Assembly (NCBI GenBank): GCA_026874595.1
Contig: CM049314.1
Location: 56,337,300-56,401,299, forward strand
DNA: 64,000 bases
Reading direction: 5' to 3'
Origin: Sipunculus nudus
Lineage: Eukaryota; Annelida; Sipuncula; Golfingiida; Sipunculidae
The translations under genes were made by a program, and so were the position numbers. The notes under the pieces are model-generated. The model saw only the letters and a program-made list of their open reading frames with translations, did not search any database and had not been told where the DNA came from. Shown piece by piece: positions 36,372-48,957 of this stretch. The stretch's first letter is position 1; every line of letters starts with the position of its first letter.

Positions 36372-36860
36372 CACATAATTTTCCACATACTTCCTCTCTC
36401 TGTCTCATACACATTTCCCACATCCTCCCTCTCTCTCTCTTATACACATTACCCACATCCTCCCTCTCCCCCCCCTCTCTCTCTCTCTCTCTCTTATACA
36501 CATTTCCCACATCCTCTTTCTCTCATACACATTTCCCACATCCTCCCTCTCTTTCTCTCATACACATTTCCCATATCCTCCCCTCTCTCTCTTTCATACA
36601 CATTTTCCACATCCTCCCTCTCTCTCTCATACACATTTTTCACATCCTCCCTCTCTCTCATATATAAATTTTAAACATCCTCCCTCTGTCTCTTTCTCTC
36701 TCTCTCTCTCTCTCATAAACATTTCCCACATCATCCCACCCCCCATATCTCTCTCATAAACATTTCCAACCCCCCCCCCCCCTTCCCCTCTCTCTCATAA
36801 ACATTTCCTACATCCCCCCTCTCTATCTCTGTCTCTCTCTCTCCACCTGTCTCTCTCTCC

Positions 36861-36906
<46 letters not shown>

Positions 36907-36925
36907 CACATTATTTTCCACATCT
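34801..36925 (+). repeat. 2.1 kb CT-rich minisatellite with higher-order repeats
   Basis: Dozens of units CATACACATTTCCCACATCC plus CTCC and a variable (TC)n spacer. A higher-order period of roughly 507 bp is marked by the variant TATACACATTACCCACATCC near 35425, 35930 and 36440. The 310-codon + strand open stretch inside it (34733-35665) is a repeat artefact of serine, histidine, proline and leucine. A SINE is inserted near its right end. Confidence 0.96.
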
Positions 36926-37329
36926 ACCGGCTTCTGCGGCTCAGGGGTAGAGCACAGAACTCAAAGCCGGGAGATCGAAAGTTCGAATCTCAGCCGAGAG
37001 GGTGAAATTTTTCATGGTCGGCCCCGACCCAGGGTGAGCGCTCTGCAGGCTTATTGGGGAGGCCGTGCCCAACGGCCGTGTTTCACTCACAAACGAGTGC
37101 GCCTTTCGGGTCCTCGGTGGTATGAACCAGCAGTTGGGACGATTACGAACCCAGAGCCAGCAGGTGCAGTAGTCACCGGGCCTGGTTGACGCCAGGATGT
37201 AAACTGAGAGGAAGCGTGTAATACAGCCCTGTGACGTAAGCCGAACCCGGAACGGATTTTTGCAGATGTACATATACGTAGTTAGATTAGCATTTAAAAA
37301 TGGAGGCAGTTACCTCCACCAAAAAAAAA
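36926..37329 (+). mobile_element. tRNA-derived SINE, family A, copy 2 (intact, with target duplication)
   Basis: A 404 bp element flanked by an exact 10 bp target duplication TTCCACATCT (36916-36925 and 37330-37339), whose sequence is part of the minisatellite it entered. It has an A box in TGCGGCTCAGGGGTAGAGCA (36935), a B box in AAGTTCGAATCTC (36980), a body with CGAGTGCGCCTTTCGG and GTTGACGCCAGG, and a short 3' A run. The head resembles a tRNA, so transcription would be by RNA polymerase III and mobilisation by a partner LINE. Confidence 0.92.
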
Positions 37330-37386
37330 TTCCACATCTTTCTGTCTCTCTCTGTCTTTGTCTCTCTTTCCCTCTCTCTCTCTCCA
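37330..37386 (+). repeat. Continuation of the CT-rich minisatellite after the SINE
   Basis: TTCCACATCT target copy followed by (TCTC)n-rich sequence, the severed end of the array at 34801-36925. Confidence 0.85.
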
Positions 37387-40300
37387 AGATCATGGATTGA
37401 ATTACTAATCTGGAACAGCTTACATCAAAGGTCATATATTCAATGGCACAAGCGTGTGTCCTATCTATGTTTTGTGCATTGTAATAAATATTTCATTAAA
37501 AGGTAATTTGGAGTCACGGAGGCGTATCACCAGGTCATTACACCGTCTCGGCCAATGCAGTAACTGTTGCCATAAGAACTTGTAAATATTGAAATACGAT
37601 ATAGATGCGTGCCATCATTAATTAGGGTAGTTTGTTTTATACAGGATTGCATGAGGCGTGCGGTTGGGATCTTTAAATATGCATAATAATGTCACGTCCT
37701 TGTGAAACCCACAGAAAATCAAGTCCTGTGGCGCTGGCGCTTGAGGCACGCATATTTGGCGAGGCGGAAGGTAATCGATTTGTGACAAATTTCCCCATAT
37801 GTAGTATACTTTAAAAGCAGGGTTTTTATAAAACAAATCTGCCGACTTGCCAGTGATCTGAAGGGGGTATCGTACCGAGCGATGAGTGCTTCACTGCATC
37901 TGTGACAATGTAAGTTTATTTATTTATTTTTGTATTCTCTGTCCGTATCTAGCAGCGAGATCCTCCACATACAGGCACATAGCAGTCAACCACTCATGAT
38001 CACTAAGTATCGGATAATGTTCCCACTTTCTTGTGGTTTAGTTTTTAGCCATGGGCTTTGAAGCAGAAATAAACATAAACAATTTTTAAGGACATGTCTA
38101 TGGACTTTTGGCGGCAATGGTTATTAAACGGATAAGTGTTGCTGCGCGGTAAGAATTTTACGTTGATATCAAGTAGCATTCTGGATTTCAGGGTTTATAT
38201 ACGTGACAAGGATTATTCCAATCATAACTTGTAAAACGAAAAAACGAGGTACCCTCCTTTAAATATCTGATATAATGAGCGAAAAAAGAATCGGGGCCAT
38301 GAAACGTGGTCGTCATTCCAAGGTGGTTGTTTTATCGTGGTGGTGTTAGGCGAGGTTTCATTGTATAACTATTTTGTCTTAGGGGCAGCAGTGGAATTCG
38401 ATCTAATGACCTTCTCCTCCGATGGCCTTAACAACAAGACTGCGTCCTACCCCATTTCTACACTCCAACATTCTTTGCCTGGTCCAGCCCAGGTGTTGGA
38501 CCTCGGAGAATCTTGATATTCAATGCAGCGGTTTAAACGAAGGAGCTATGGAACCACGCCAGTGTATAACCGCTGCGTAAGCAAGCTATTATTTTTGCCT
38601 TGCTGTACTCCGTAATTATAGACAAAAAACGGGATTTTAGCGCCTGTAGTCATCCATAATCCTCTTATACGCACTGATGCGTGGCCCTTTTCCCAAGTGT
38701 GATATTGACTATTTGTGTTATCATTATAGCTTCTGTCCCGCCATTGATACGATCATAATTTTCTTAATGTGAAGCCCAGCCAGTATCTTTAGGATGCTGA
38801 TTTTGCAGATGGAGAGGTACAGATCAATGTGCTTCTGTCTGTCTTGATGTCACATGCTGTGGCTCTTAATAATATACCTTAATTAGGACATGAGTCACTA
38901 TGGTTCAATGTGCTAACAACTCAAATGAACTTGACCTGTGTACAGGTAGGAACCACAATCAATAAATGACAAGACTGAGGCCATGGAATACGTAGTTCGT
39001 TGCGCTCAGCAAGCACACGGGTACACAGGTCCTGCTGAAAAGTTTTCATTGACACAGGTTCTGGTCTGTGAAAAAAATGTTGTTATTGTTGTAAGGTGCA
39101 TTTACGGATCGAAAATTAAGAATTTATCTCAAGTAAAAAGAGTTCCTTACATTATGGAAATCATATTATATTCCAGCCGGCACTTGCCTGCGACGCAATA
39201 AGAGGGGACTCAGAGGGCGCGTCCTGCTTTTGCGATATAAGCAATCTGGGACATAGAATACTTTACGCTTATGCTTACGCTTATCTGTGGTGATCCCCAG
39301 ATGTCAATTGGTGCAAGCGAGTTACAACCCTTCAGTACCTAATTGATAGCATAAAAGGCCCAATGACCGGAATAATGGGTTGTCATAGTAACCATAAATG
39401 AACTGATTTATAATGTATGTTTCATGAAATATTTGTTCAATTTTATTTGACACTAAATTCCACTAGTAATATCTTGGTTTCATTGTTTGCTCTGGATATC
39501 GTCATTGCTGTACATAAAGGTGAAGGTCGCCAAGTGGGAAAAATGGGGTAACCAATGGAAAATTCCACTTGGACCAGATGTTGAACGCTACTTTCCACTT
39601 GTTAAGTCGTATTTAGCATTTTACCTAGAGGAAACGATTGCAGCATGAATAAAAAACCCAATTTGCGTCTGATGCCGTTTTTTCCCTATGCTTCAGTATG
39701 CCAGAGATATATTTTATAGGGACATAATCAGGAGAAATATTATGCCTATTCTTCACACTCTCAGTTCAGTTTTGCTTTATACAAACGTTTCATAGCAAAA
39801 CCTCCCGAGTACACGGTCTCAGTAACTGGCATTCGGCTGTTTAACACCTTGTTATAGCTCTCTGTGTTTGTAAACACAGTCCACGGGGGTATGTTTACTA
39901 TAACAAGACCGCGTGACCGAAGGTCCGATAGTGAGCCGGAACAGGCGGTGTTTCAGCCAGCGAGAAAATGTATTACATTTTCTGGGCCAAGTCAGTCAGG
40001 GCATCTCCTGATTGACACGTGTTGTGGCTCTTCGATGCACACGGTCCCATGCTCTGTGTTTATGTTGACACCTTTGATCGCGCCCGGTCCACTGTTTTAA
40101 CACTTGTTTACAGATAACTTGTTTACAGGAGTAGAAAAACCGTTTCAAGGCAACATTTAGGAAGGTACAGTTTTATTTTAAAGGGAAGAAGCTATTTTCT
40201 CATGTAAATTTAACATGCTTTATAGGTGATTGGCCCCTTTAAGTCTACTTGCACACACGGCACACTTGATAACCTGTGCAAGAGTCCTATTTTTCTATTA

Positions 40301-40470
40301 GAGAGTTTCCACCCCTGGTTACTGGTGGGGTAAGGTACCTGATCCATTACCTAGCTTTGCATTTACTCAGTTATTTCTCTGCTTGTCTTAAAGAACTATT
40401 GCCCATACATGTTCATCTCTATACATCTACTTCCATATATCTCTTTCATCCCTAATAAATTGTGAGTTTA

Positions 40471-40473
<3 letters not shown>
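37387..40473. other. Intergenic, no confident feature
   Basis: Moderately GC-rich patches at 38380-38560 and 39860-40100 were examined on both strands. No splice-bounded exon or known family was recognised. Confidence 0.4.
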
Positions 40474-40555
<82 letters not shown>

Positions 40556-40568
40556 TTATATTATATAT
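40474..40568. repeat. (TA)n microsatellite, interrupted
   Basis: Two TA runs separated by a short TACACTA interruption, trailing into TATTTATA repeats. Confidence 0.95.
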
Positions 40569-41404
40569 TGTGTTTGACTTCTTATTATCGAGGTTAAAAT
40601 ATCGCAATTTTCTCTTTTTTCATTGTTTCGCGAGGGACCAATATGAAATCCTTTGGAATATTTTTTTCCTTCTTTGACGGTATGACCTCTTATTCAAAGG
40701 GGATTAATTTTCGCGGAAAAATCATTTTCTTGAAAATGGCGAATTTGAAACCCTCTCGAATTAAGAAATCCGAGTAACCTACATTTGCATGTACTGACAC
40801 TAACGTACTATTCTAACTCCCATAAAACAAGTTTATGTAGAGTCCTTGAATAATCACCAAAAACATCTGGTTTCACTTGATTGAGCTGTAATCTACTATC
40901 CTCTGCATGTGCCTGACGTATGCATGGGTCCTGCTATTATTTAACATTATTTTACTATACTAACATGCTGATTTATATCAATAATATATACTGCTATATT
41001 CCGTGCATGCAGTGCAAACTGTTAAACAGCTCCTTCAATTCAAACCAATTAATGATCATATTATTTGTCTTTGTAGCATATTATCTCTATAGAACGTTTC
41101 CTGATTTATTTAATACAAGGCAAATTATTTGATTGTTATGTTAAAATTGTGACATGGCAATTCCAGTTTTTTTCAAAGCGTCGGTAAAAGGTTTCAAATC
41201 CTACCTCCATAGTAACAGATATGATCTCGCTGACGTTATAATTGAAGTTTATTGTCAACAATAAAATTACTAAATGGCGTTAATCTTGGGGCAGATAAAA
41301 AAGTTGGGAGTGGCTATGGACGCTGAATCCAGATGTTGGTCGAGGCATACACTCGCTGAGTGTTTTTTTCTATTTGTAATATAATTTTATAATGTGTTCG
41401 AGTA
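40569..41404. other. Intergenic, no feature seen
   Basis: AT-rich sequence with no recognised element. Confidence 0.5.
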
Positions 41405-41830
41405 CACTGCCAAAAAAATTTATTTTCTGAAAGATAACATTTTTTGCAAGACAATTTTATTCTTAAAAGACATTACAAGATAATATTTCTTAATTTTCTT
41501 TAGACAAGAATTATTATCTTGTACGAAGAAATGTTTTTTTGGACCAGTGTAAGACAAGAAATTCTTACAAACTCCCAAGAAAATATTTTTTTTTTATAAG
41601 ATAATTGTTCGTATAGAAAGAAATTTATGCACTCTGTGGATGCACTATGTGCACTATGTGGATGCGTGTTATTTCTTGGCAAGCGTGCTATTTCTAATAG
41701 CAAGAAAAATTATCTTATCAGCAGAAAACATAATTTCCATAACAAGAAATTTTTTTTGCCACAACATATTTTTTCATATATTGAGAAATTATAGGGAGGG
41801 GCAAGAAAATTTATCTCTTTTTTGGCAGGG
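41405..41830. mobile_element. Tc1/mariner-type MITE
   Basis: Terminal inverted repeats CACTGCCAAAAAAATTTA (left) and, read from the right end inward, CCCTGCCAAAAAAGAGATAA. The element is flanked by TA on both sides (41403-41404 and 41831-41832), the target of Tc1/mariner transposases. It is 426 bp with no coding capacity. The interior is rich in AAGACAAG/AAGATAAT words in both orientations. Confidence 0.8.
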
Positions 41831-41832
41831 TA

Positions 41833-42712
41833 TGGTTGTTTTAAGGGAAACCTGTGGCAGCAAGGGCCATAATATGGACGGAAAAACCCGGCATGATGGG
41901 AAGATTATCAATATTTCTTATCCTTACTCTTTTTTGTGTGTTTTTTAGTTCTTTGTCTGTCTATCTCTCTCAACAATTCCGTGAAATATTACAATGGAAT
42001 TTCATGGAGACGTGGATTTTCCGACAAAATCAGACGATCATTGATTTCAATTAAGATGCAGACACTTGATTAATATTCGTGTGTGTGTGTACATCTGAAT
42101 GTTAGCTTGTGTACAAGGTCTCTACAGAAAAATGGACCACTTTCTTCCCAGTGTGTTGGTTTCCGGTATTGAAATAAGTCACTGTGTGTTTTCATTTATT
42201 TTTGGGCTTTACTTAGAAGCAGCTCGGCCGTTTGCAGAGTAACACACCGGCTGTTTGCCGTCGAGTTTAAAACAAAGCCGTTTTACTTCCGGATTAGCTA
42301 TATCAGATTACCCCCGGTAACCAGAAATCGGTTTCAGAAAACCTCTTCAAAAGAGTTGTTTCTTCATGTTATGTGCTTAAATTTCTTATAATCCTGGATT
42401 TCCAAGATGTAATGTGCATTGATATAACAATATAATTATCCTTTTTTCGACAGTTTTATTTTTCACAGATTTATTATAGTTTTACATTTCGTAGCTTACA
42501 CATAATTCATGAAATGAGTTTAAATCATAAGAATTTATCAATTGGTTAAATGAGCGGGGTGGGGACTAATCAGGGCTGGGATAACCTGAAACTACATTCA
42601 GACTACCCCCAGGGGTAATCTGAAATTAATTGCAGAATAAAGAGGGTAACCTTTTATCAGGGGGTTTGGAGGATTAACCTGAAGTCTTTGCACCGGGTTG
42701 ACACCACAGAAA
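41833..42712. other. Intergenic, no feature seen
   Basis: No gene or recognised repeat between the MITE and the second Helentron-like element. Confidence 0.5.
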
Positions 42713-45700
42713 ACAAGGGACCCATGGGTCACGGCGCTCAGCTGATTGTGATTGGACTATAAATGTTTCTCCACTGTGATATTATATCGAGTCGATAAAG
42801 CTTATGAATATCATGGACATGTTTGGCTATTATAAAGGAATGTAATGTAATATGTGAGTAAAAGATAAATGAAATTACCTGACTAATGGATTAATAGAGT
42901 AAAATATAGTGGTTTATTTTTTATTTATTTAGGAGGGGTTGAAAATTGTGATATATTTGAGCAAATATGAATGCAATGACAGCAGTAATAAGCAGTAGTA
43001 GAATGGTGATAAGGCTATTTGTTGAAGGATCTAAAGTGTATGGTAGTCTGCAAGCTTTCAATTTGACAGATATGATGTTATGATTAACTATGCTGATGAA
43101 GTGATTTATGAATTTGTGACTGTATGACACAATATCTCTTTAGTCTTGACAAGGTACATTATTGTGATGCCCACTATGTCTACATATTACACAATATTGA
43201 CATAATTTCTGGCATGTACATATGTACCTATTGACGAATAGTTATACAAAATATTAAAGTATGAATATATCTGATTCATCTTGTTCTTGCTTACTGAGGC
43301 TGACTTTGGGATGGGGTTCAGAGAAGGGAAAAGTGAGGGCAGCACGAAGGTGAATGTAGAAATATTCTATTGTAATGTTTTTCATTTATATAAGAATATG
43401 AAAAGCTAAGAGGAAAGGGGCTCTCCTACTTGGTTATAGTAAAGTTCTAAATATATGATTGCAAACTAATACTCTGACAAGACTGTCATGAAGAAAAACA
43501 GTAAAAATTTTGAGATACTGTGATGCATATAAAAATTTACAGATGGACAGGCAAGTGGAAAGAATGGACTAATACCTTTATTTCACTTTCAAGGGAATAA
43601 TGCATTTAAGTTTATATATAAGCCTATTTTTTTAGCATATCCACTTTTTCCATTAAGAAGTTTTTATCTGAATCATTTTTTTTATTTACAGGTTTTATTG
43701 ATTTTTAATAAAAAAAACTGAAAATATAAGTAAAAATATTAGAATTGTTGCAAAAGTTGCAATCATTATATATCCAGAGTGTAGCTCATATTGGGTCATA
43801 TTATGCATACACATATATTTTATTATTTTTAAATCATAAATGATTAAACTGAATTTAAAAGAAAATAATGCCACAACATGGAATCTACAAGAATATTCCT
43901 TGAATCACTATTAAAAAGTTTTGCACATTGGAGTTTTCAGTACATGTTTAATTTTATACACCAAAATAAAATAAAAGATTCGGTAAATTTGATAAAATAA
44001 AACATCTTTTCAAATAAAGTATACACACTGTTGGTTAAATGAGGGACATACAATATCATTGTGCTAATTACTATCCCAGTTTTAATTTATTACTGGAATT
44101 AATAGTCAATTTCACACCTGGTGAAGTTTTCACTCTTCTGAAGTAAGGATTTACTTATCTCATGAACATCCACACTTTCATAGCAAAACACCACTTTGTG
44201 GACACAATTAAATGTACACTTTAATCATTGTAACCTTGGTGGTACAATACAAAATCTAAAATGTAGCATAGATAGCCTAGAATAAGAATGAATCAAATAC
44301 AGAAAATAATAACATTCATCTAGTTTATGCACCATCTGGGGGGGGGGGGGGGGAGGGCAGGGCAGAGGGGAAGCCTGCTGGTAGTGGCCAAGCTGAGCCA
44401 AGGCAAGCTGCCTGGGGTGGGTTACATAATGCAAGTGAAGGCTGTACTACTAGGTGGGCTAGATGTAAACAACACTTGACATGGTGTATCAAAACGTGAA
44501 TAAAAGCTATTCTTTACAATCAATTTCTTTGAAATTTCAGAATTTAAAAGTTTAAATCCTTATTAATATATGCTGTGAAAATGAAATCAACAGTGCTTAC
44601 AGGGAAAAAACGTGCCATTGCCAAAGTTGGACAAAATTTAAGGTATTGATTTTTTATTTATGCTAATAACTTGAAAAATTTGCAAAATTCAGACCTAATT
44701 TTGGGTAAAAAATGAATCTTGATTAAATAAAGTTATATTCCTAAAAAAAAAAGTCTCTAGGTTCAGCAATTCTCATGTTAGGTTAGCAAATATATTATCT
44801 GATTTTCTAAAAGTTGCATTATATTTTGGCCCATAACTTCAAAATAATACCAAATACTGACCTAATTTTTGGTATGTTCATAGAAAATGTATGAAAGAAC
44901 GTGAATACTAAATATGATCAAAAACAGATCAGTGGTTTTGATATTAAGCAGCCTTGAAGTGTAACAATGGCTTTTTTTATGGAAAACGGAGGTTTTTCCT
45001 TAATATCTCGAAGGAACAAAGTCCTAATGACCCAATTTTCGGTATGGTAGGAGATTTTGGGGACATCTAACATTATCCCAACAGCCTGGGGAGCATAGAG
45101 ATGTGCACTGAATGACCTACAGTCATTAAAGTGGACTGCTTGACAACGTAAGGGAATACAACAAGAGCCTCCAAAAAAATTCAATAACGAGCCTAATTTT
45201 GCAGCTTTTATTTTCAAATTTCAGATTTTAACAGATTAAATCCTTATGTGTACATGCTGTGAAAATTAGATCCAAAGTACTTACAGGAAAAAAAACGTGC
45301 CGTGGCCAAAGTTGGGCAAAATTTAAGGTACCAATTTTATATTTTTGCCAATATTTAAAAAAATTTAACAGATTTTGATCTAATTTTTGGTATACAATTA
45401 AATTTTGATTAATTAAAGTTGTATTACTAAAAAAAGTCCCTACCTTTAACACTTTTGGTCTTAACTGACCAAATATCTTTCCTGATTTTTTTACAAAGTC
45501 CATTATGTTTGGGCCCATAACTTTTTTAAATTAAATAATACTGACTTAATTTCTGGCATGTACATAGGAACTATATAGAGGAATATTTATGGTAAATATG
45601 AAGAAAACCAGATGAGTGGTTTTGATATTAGTTAGTCCTGAAGTGTAAAAATAGATTTCTAATAAAAAATTGAGGTTTTTCCTTAATATCTTGAAGGAAC

Positions 45701-45908
45701 AAAGTCCTATAGACCAAATTTTCGGCATGGTAGGAGATTTTGGGGACATCTAACTGTATGCCGAATTTCAGATTCATAGGTCCAATGGTGTCGAAACGTG
45801 CCAGACTTACGGACGGACATCCAGACGGACGGACGGACGGACAGACAGACGGACGACGGACAATGGACCACGACTACAGCTCAGATGACTTATAGTCAGC
45901 TGAGCTAA
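42713..45908 (+). mobile_element. Helentron/HINE-like non-autonomous element, copy 2 (3.2 kb)
   Basis: Same left end (ACAAGGGACCCATGGGTCAC) and right end (AGCTGAGCTAA) as copy 1, with the exact subterminal inverted repeat GCTCAGCTGA at 42736-42745 and TCAGCTGAGC at 45896-45905. The first 600 bp align closely with 7881-8500. Two tandem core units of about 684 bp begin near 44570 and 45254, marked by GGAAAAAAACGTGCC-like and AAATTTAAGGTA words. It is 1.2 kb shorter than copy 1 because fewer internal units are present. No transposase is encoded. Confidence 0.68.
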
Positions 45909-48747
45909 AAAGTGTCTGACCGATGACAAAGGCTGACTAATACTGATGTACATTGGCGATATTTTGGCGATAACGTTTGTATTATAGCTATTTTACCCTA
46001 TATCCTGACTCAGCTCTTTCAGATAGACATATACACAGGATCTGCAGTAACTCGTTTACCCGATAGCGGTTGTGTCAGCTTTCTGTGCATTCAAGTGAAC
46101 AGTTTCTTTAACAATCTGCGCACAAAGTAGTCACCAAAAGAAATCCGAATGCCACCGTCTTCGCCATGGAGACACAGAATTGATTACTCTGACATAAGTT
46201 GTAGACCCCATGGAAGATCTATACTTTCAATTTAATGTCACTCCCGAATCCCGGTAATTTTTCGTACAGGAATTGCCATTTTGACTTTCCAGCACACCAG
46301 GCATACACTGCAGCGTATGAATTGACCACACCCAATCCAAATATAACGCAAATACGGAGTAAACGTATCTTATTTTAATATGCAGTATATTTTGCGAAAC
46401 CTTTTGATCTAGTTTGAAGCGTATTAACGGTTAGCGGCGTTGAGAGAAAATAACGGCATCGGCGCCATCCCATGTTTCTAATAGCAACCGTAGATGAATT
46501 TATTTTCTGATATTGATGAGATGCAACATGTGAGAAAATTTCGTCTCCGATCTTACAAATGAAAATTTTCTGGTTATCTAAAATATGAATGATGGTTAAA
46601 ATCTTCCGGTTAAATACGGCAGCTTTAAGCTTAATAATGAAATGGATTTTAGGGGCCCTTGAACAAAAGGCCTACAAAAGGCCTTTATATACCCAATCCG
46701 GCCAGTGGATTTTTTCTTCATTTGCTCACAGGGAATTCCCTACTGATTAGCCACTACCCAAATATGCTCAAATGTTAATTTCAATACAAGCCATCATGAA
46801 AATACCTATAATTATCCGAATATCCAAATATCTTAAATTAGAGATAAATATGATTTTACCAGGTTTCTGAAAGGTTTGGTCTCGAAGTAATTGGAATCGA
46901 ACCTGAAAGGCTGAGAATGAGATTCGACAAGCCTGGACTCGCACTCGGATAATGAGTTAATATCACGTCAATGCCACTGACGTGCTTTGACTGCAGCGGG
47001 GCTGATCACATTACCTGTGGAGGCTGGGTCTATAATTGCCTTACTCGATAACTGTGGACTGTATGGTCATCCAGGTTTGCAGGTGAACTGTAACGGATGT
47101 TTTATTAATTCACTCACTAGATTCAACGTGAACAGTTCCTACAGTGAGCTGAATTATAGTTTATTACAGTGAAGGTAACAATATGAATTAAAAGAAATTA
47201 ACCTTAGACATATTAGCCATTCTATGACACTGCGACACCATCAGGGGTTTGACGTCAGATGATGACGTCATTGTAACCAAACAAACACAGCACATGTCCA
47301 CTTCAGTGTCTCGTCTCAGATTTAACTTCGTACTCGGCAGTGTCTGTTCTAAGTTCAAACATCCACTCCTTGAAGTCTGTTTAATTATTAAATTACTGCG
47401 AATGTTTTTACGATAATTATATATAATTATGAAGAACAATAGCGATGTAAACATTAAATAAAATAAAATAATTAGTATGTATTTGATAAACAACGGAAAT
47501 GAATGTTTGTTGAAGAGAACAAGTATATTTATTTTACTGTGGTAAAATATGTCCTTCAAGTGAACATTTTAAATACAATGTATGTTTATTCACCTTCTCC
47601 ATCAGTGTCATGATTTTTTGGAGAGATTATTACATTTAAAAGATTAGAGTTTACTTTGTTATGTATATTCTAGCAATCAGTGTCTTTTTTAATAGAACAC
47701 GCTAATTCTATTTTTTATAGTTTTATCCGGCTTAAAACGTCAGATACGGTTTACAGCCTAGTTTTAGCCGGTATAAATCCAACCCTGCTCTTGAGCTATG
47801 TTTACATGTTTCAATAAATATAGCTTTGAAAACATGGAATAAAAATCTATACGTATATGGCAGATGTTGCATGATTATTATTATTTAACCATTTAACAAT
47901 TATATGATTCATGTGTAATATACAGGAAATGATTTGAACAGTGCAAAGTATCATTATAAGCTAATTTATAGCGTTTGATATTCTTTTATTTGCATAATGC
48001 ATACTGATCAAAAAGTTTATACCATAGCTCAATACGAGCTGATCAATCTCATTGGGTTTCTAATGTTTTAAGACTAATGTTTTCAATATTTAGTAAACAA
48101 CGGCCTCTTTAAGACTGTAACATCTTCTGTACTCAGCATCCTATTTCTCTCTCCGTTTTCAGTACAACAGGTCCGAGATTTAAGGTTATACCGTCATTTA
48201 ATTCACTAAAAACACATTTTTGTAGCAGTCACTGAACATTGCTGACTACCTCAAAAACCAGTCAATTTTGTAAAAAAATTGGTTAACCAACCCTTAGAAT
48301 AATCTCTAACTCTAATAAAATATCCATATAATGACCCAATATATAATCATATATGACGTAAAGTGAAAAAAAAGCTTCAATGTAACAAACCCCTTCAAAT
48401 TTGACAGACATCATCTCTTATTGGGATGCTACCATGTGACTAGCAAAAATTTTGGCCTTTTTTTTAATTAGTATGTGCAGCATAATTTATCTGATTTAGA
48501 AAAATAATGTTTTCGTCCCCTTTTCAATGATTTTCTAAACATTTAATCATACAAAGCTATTCAATCTCTATAGGACACTTCATATATATTTTTTTTAAAT
48601 TTACTTTCTGCATGCCTGTATTACACCAAACGTGGTCTATTTCTAGGTCAGTATAAACCGCCGGTCTTGGATTAACAGCGTGTGTTAGCAACAATGACTA
48701 AAACAACTATATCATGGGTCTGATTGGTTGAGACACGGACACATGAG
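45909..48747. other. Intergenic, no confident feature
   Basis: Examined on both strands. A locally GC-richer patch at 46980-47110 has no supporting splice sites. A GATGACGTCA-like CRE half occurs near 47260. Confidence 0.4.
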
Positions 48748-48755
48748 TGACGTCA
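48748..48755. promoter_or_regulatory. Perfect CRE palindrome overlapping the start codon
   Basis: TGACGTCA, the full consensus for CREB/ATF factors, ends on the A of the ATG at 48755. A second perfect TGACGTCA is at 48828-48835 in the first coding exon, and an inverted CCAAT-like TGATTGGTTG lies at 48721. This suggests a promoter near the start, with cAMP or stress control as an inference. Confidence 0.5.
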
Positions 48756-48875
48756 TGGGGTGTGGTTCCAGCTCATCAGCGACGGCAAAGATTTACCGCC
48801 ACAAACTCAGAGAGGCAGAATCTACTCTGACGTCACTTCCTCCGGAAACATCGTCTGATGGTTCCGATGAGAACG
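48755..48875 (+). CDS. Exon 1 of the MGCGSS protein gene
   Basis: ATG to donor G|GTAAAA at 48876; 121 bp, leaving in phase 1. It carries the anchor motif, a basic patch (KIYRHKLR) and an acidic serine-rich segment. Confidence 0.7.
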
Positions 48876-48919
48876 GTAAAAAACACACAGAAACATAGTT
48901 TTTTAATAAACTGCCGGAA

Positions 48920-48957
<38 letters not shown>

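Noticed and set aside
36935-36995. A functional tRNA gene suggested by A and B boxes
   Set aside because: The tRNA-like head lacks a convincing full cloverleaf and is fused to a SINE body with target duplications.
39864-40100. 78-codon + strand frame in a GC-richer patch
   Set aside because: No acceptor/donor pair in frame and no recognised domain.
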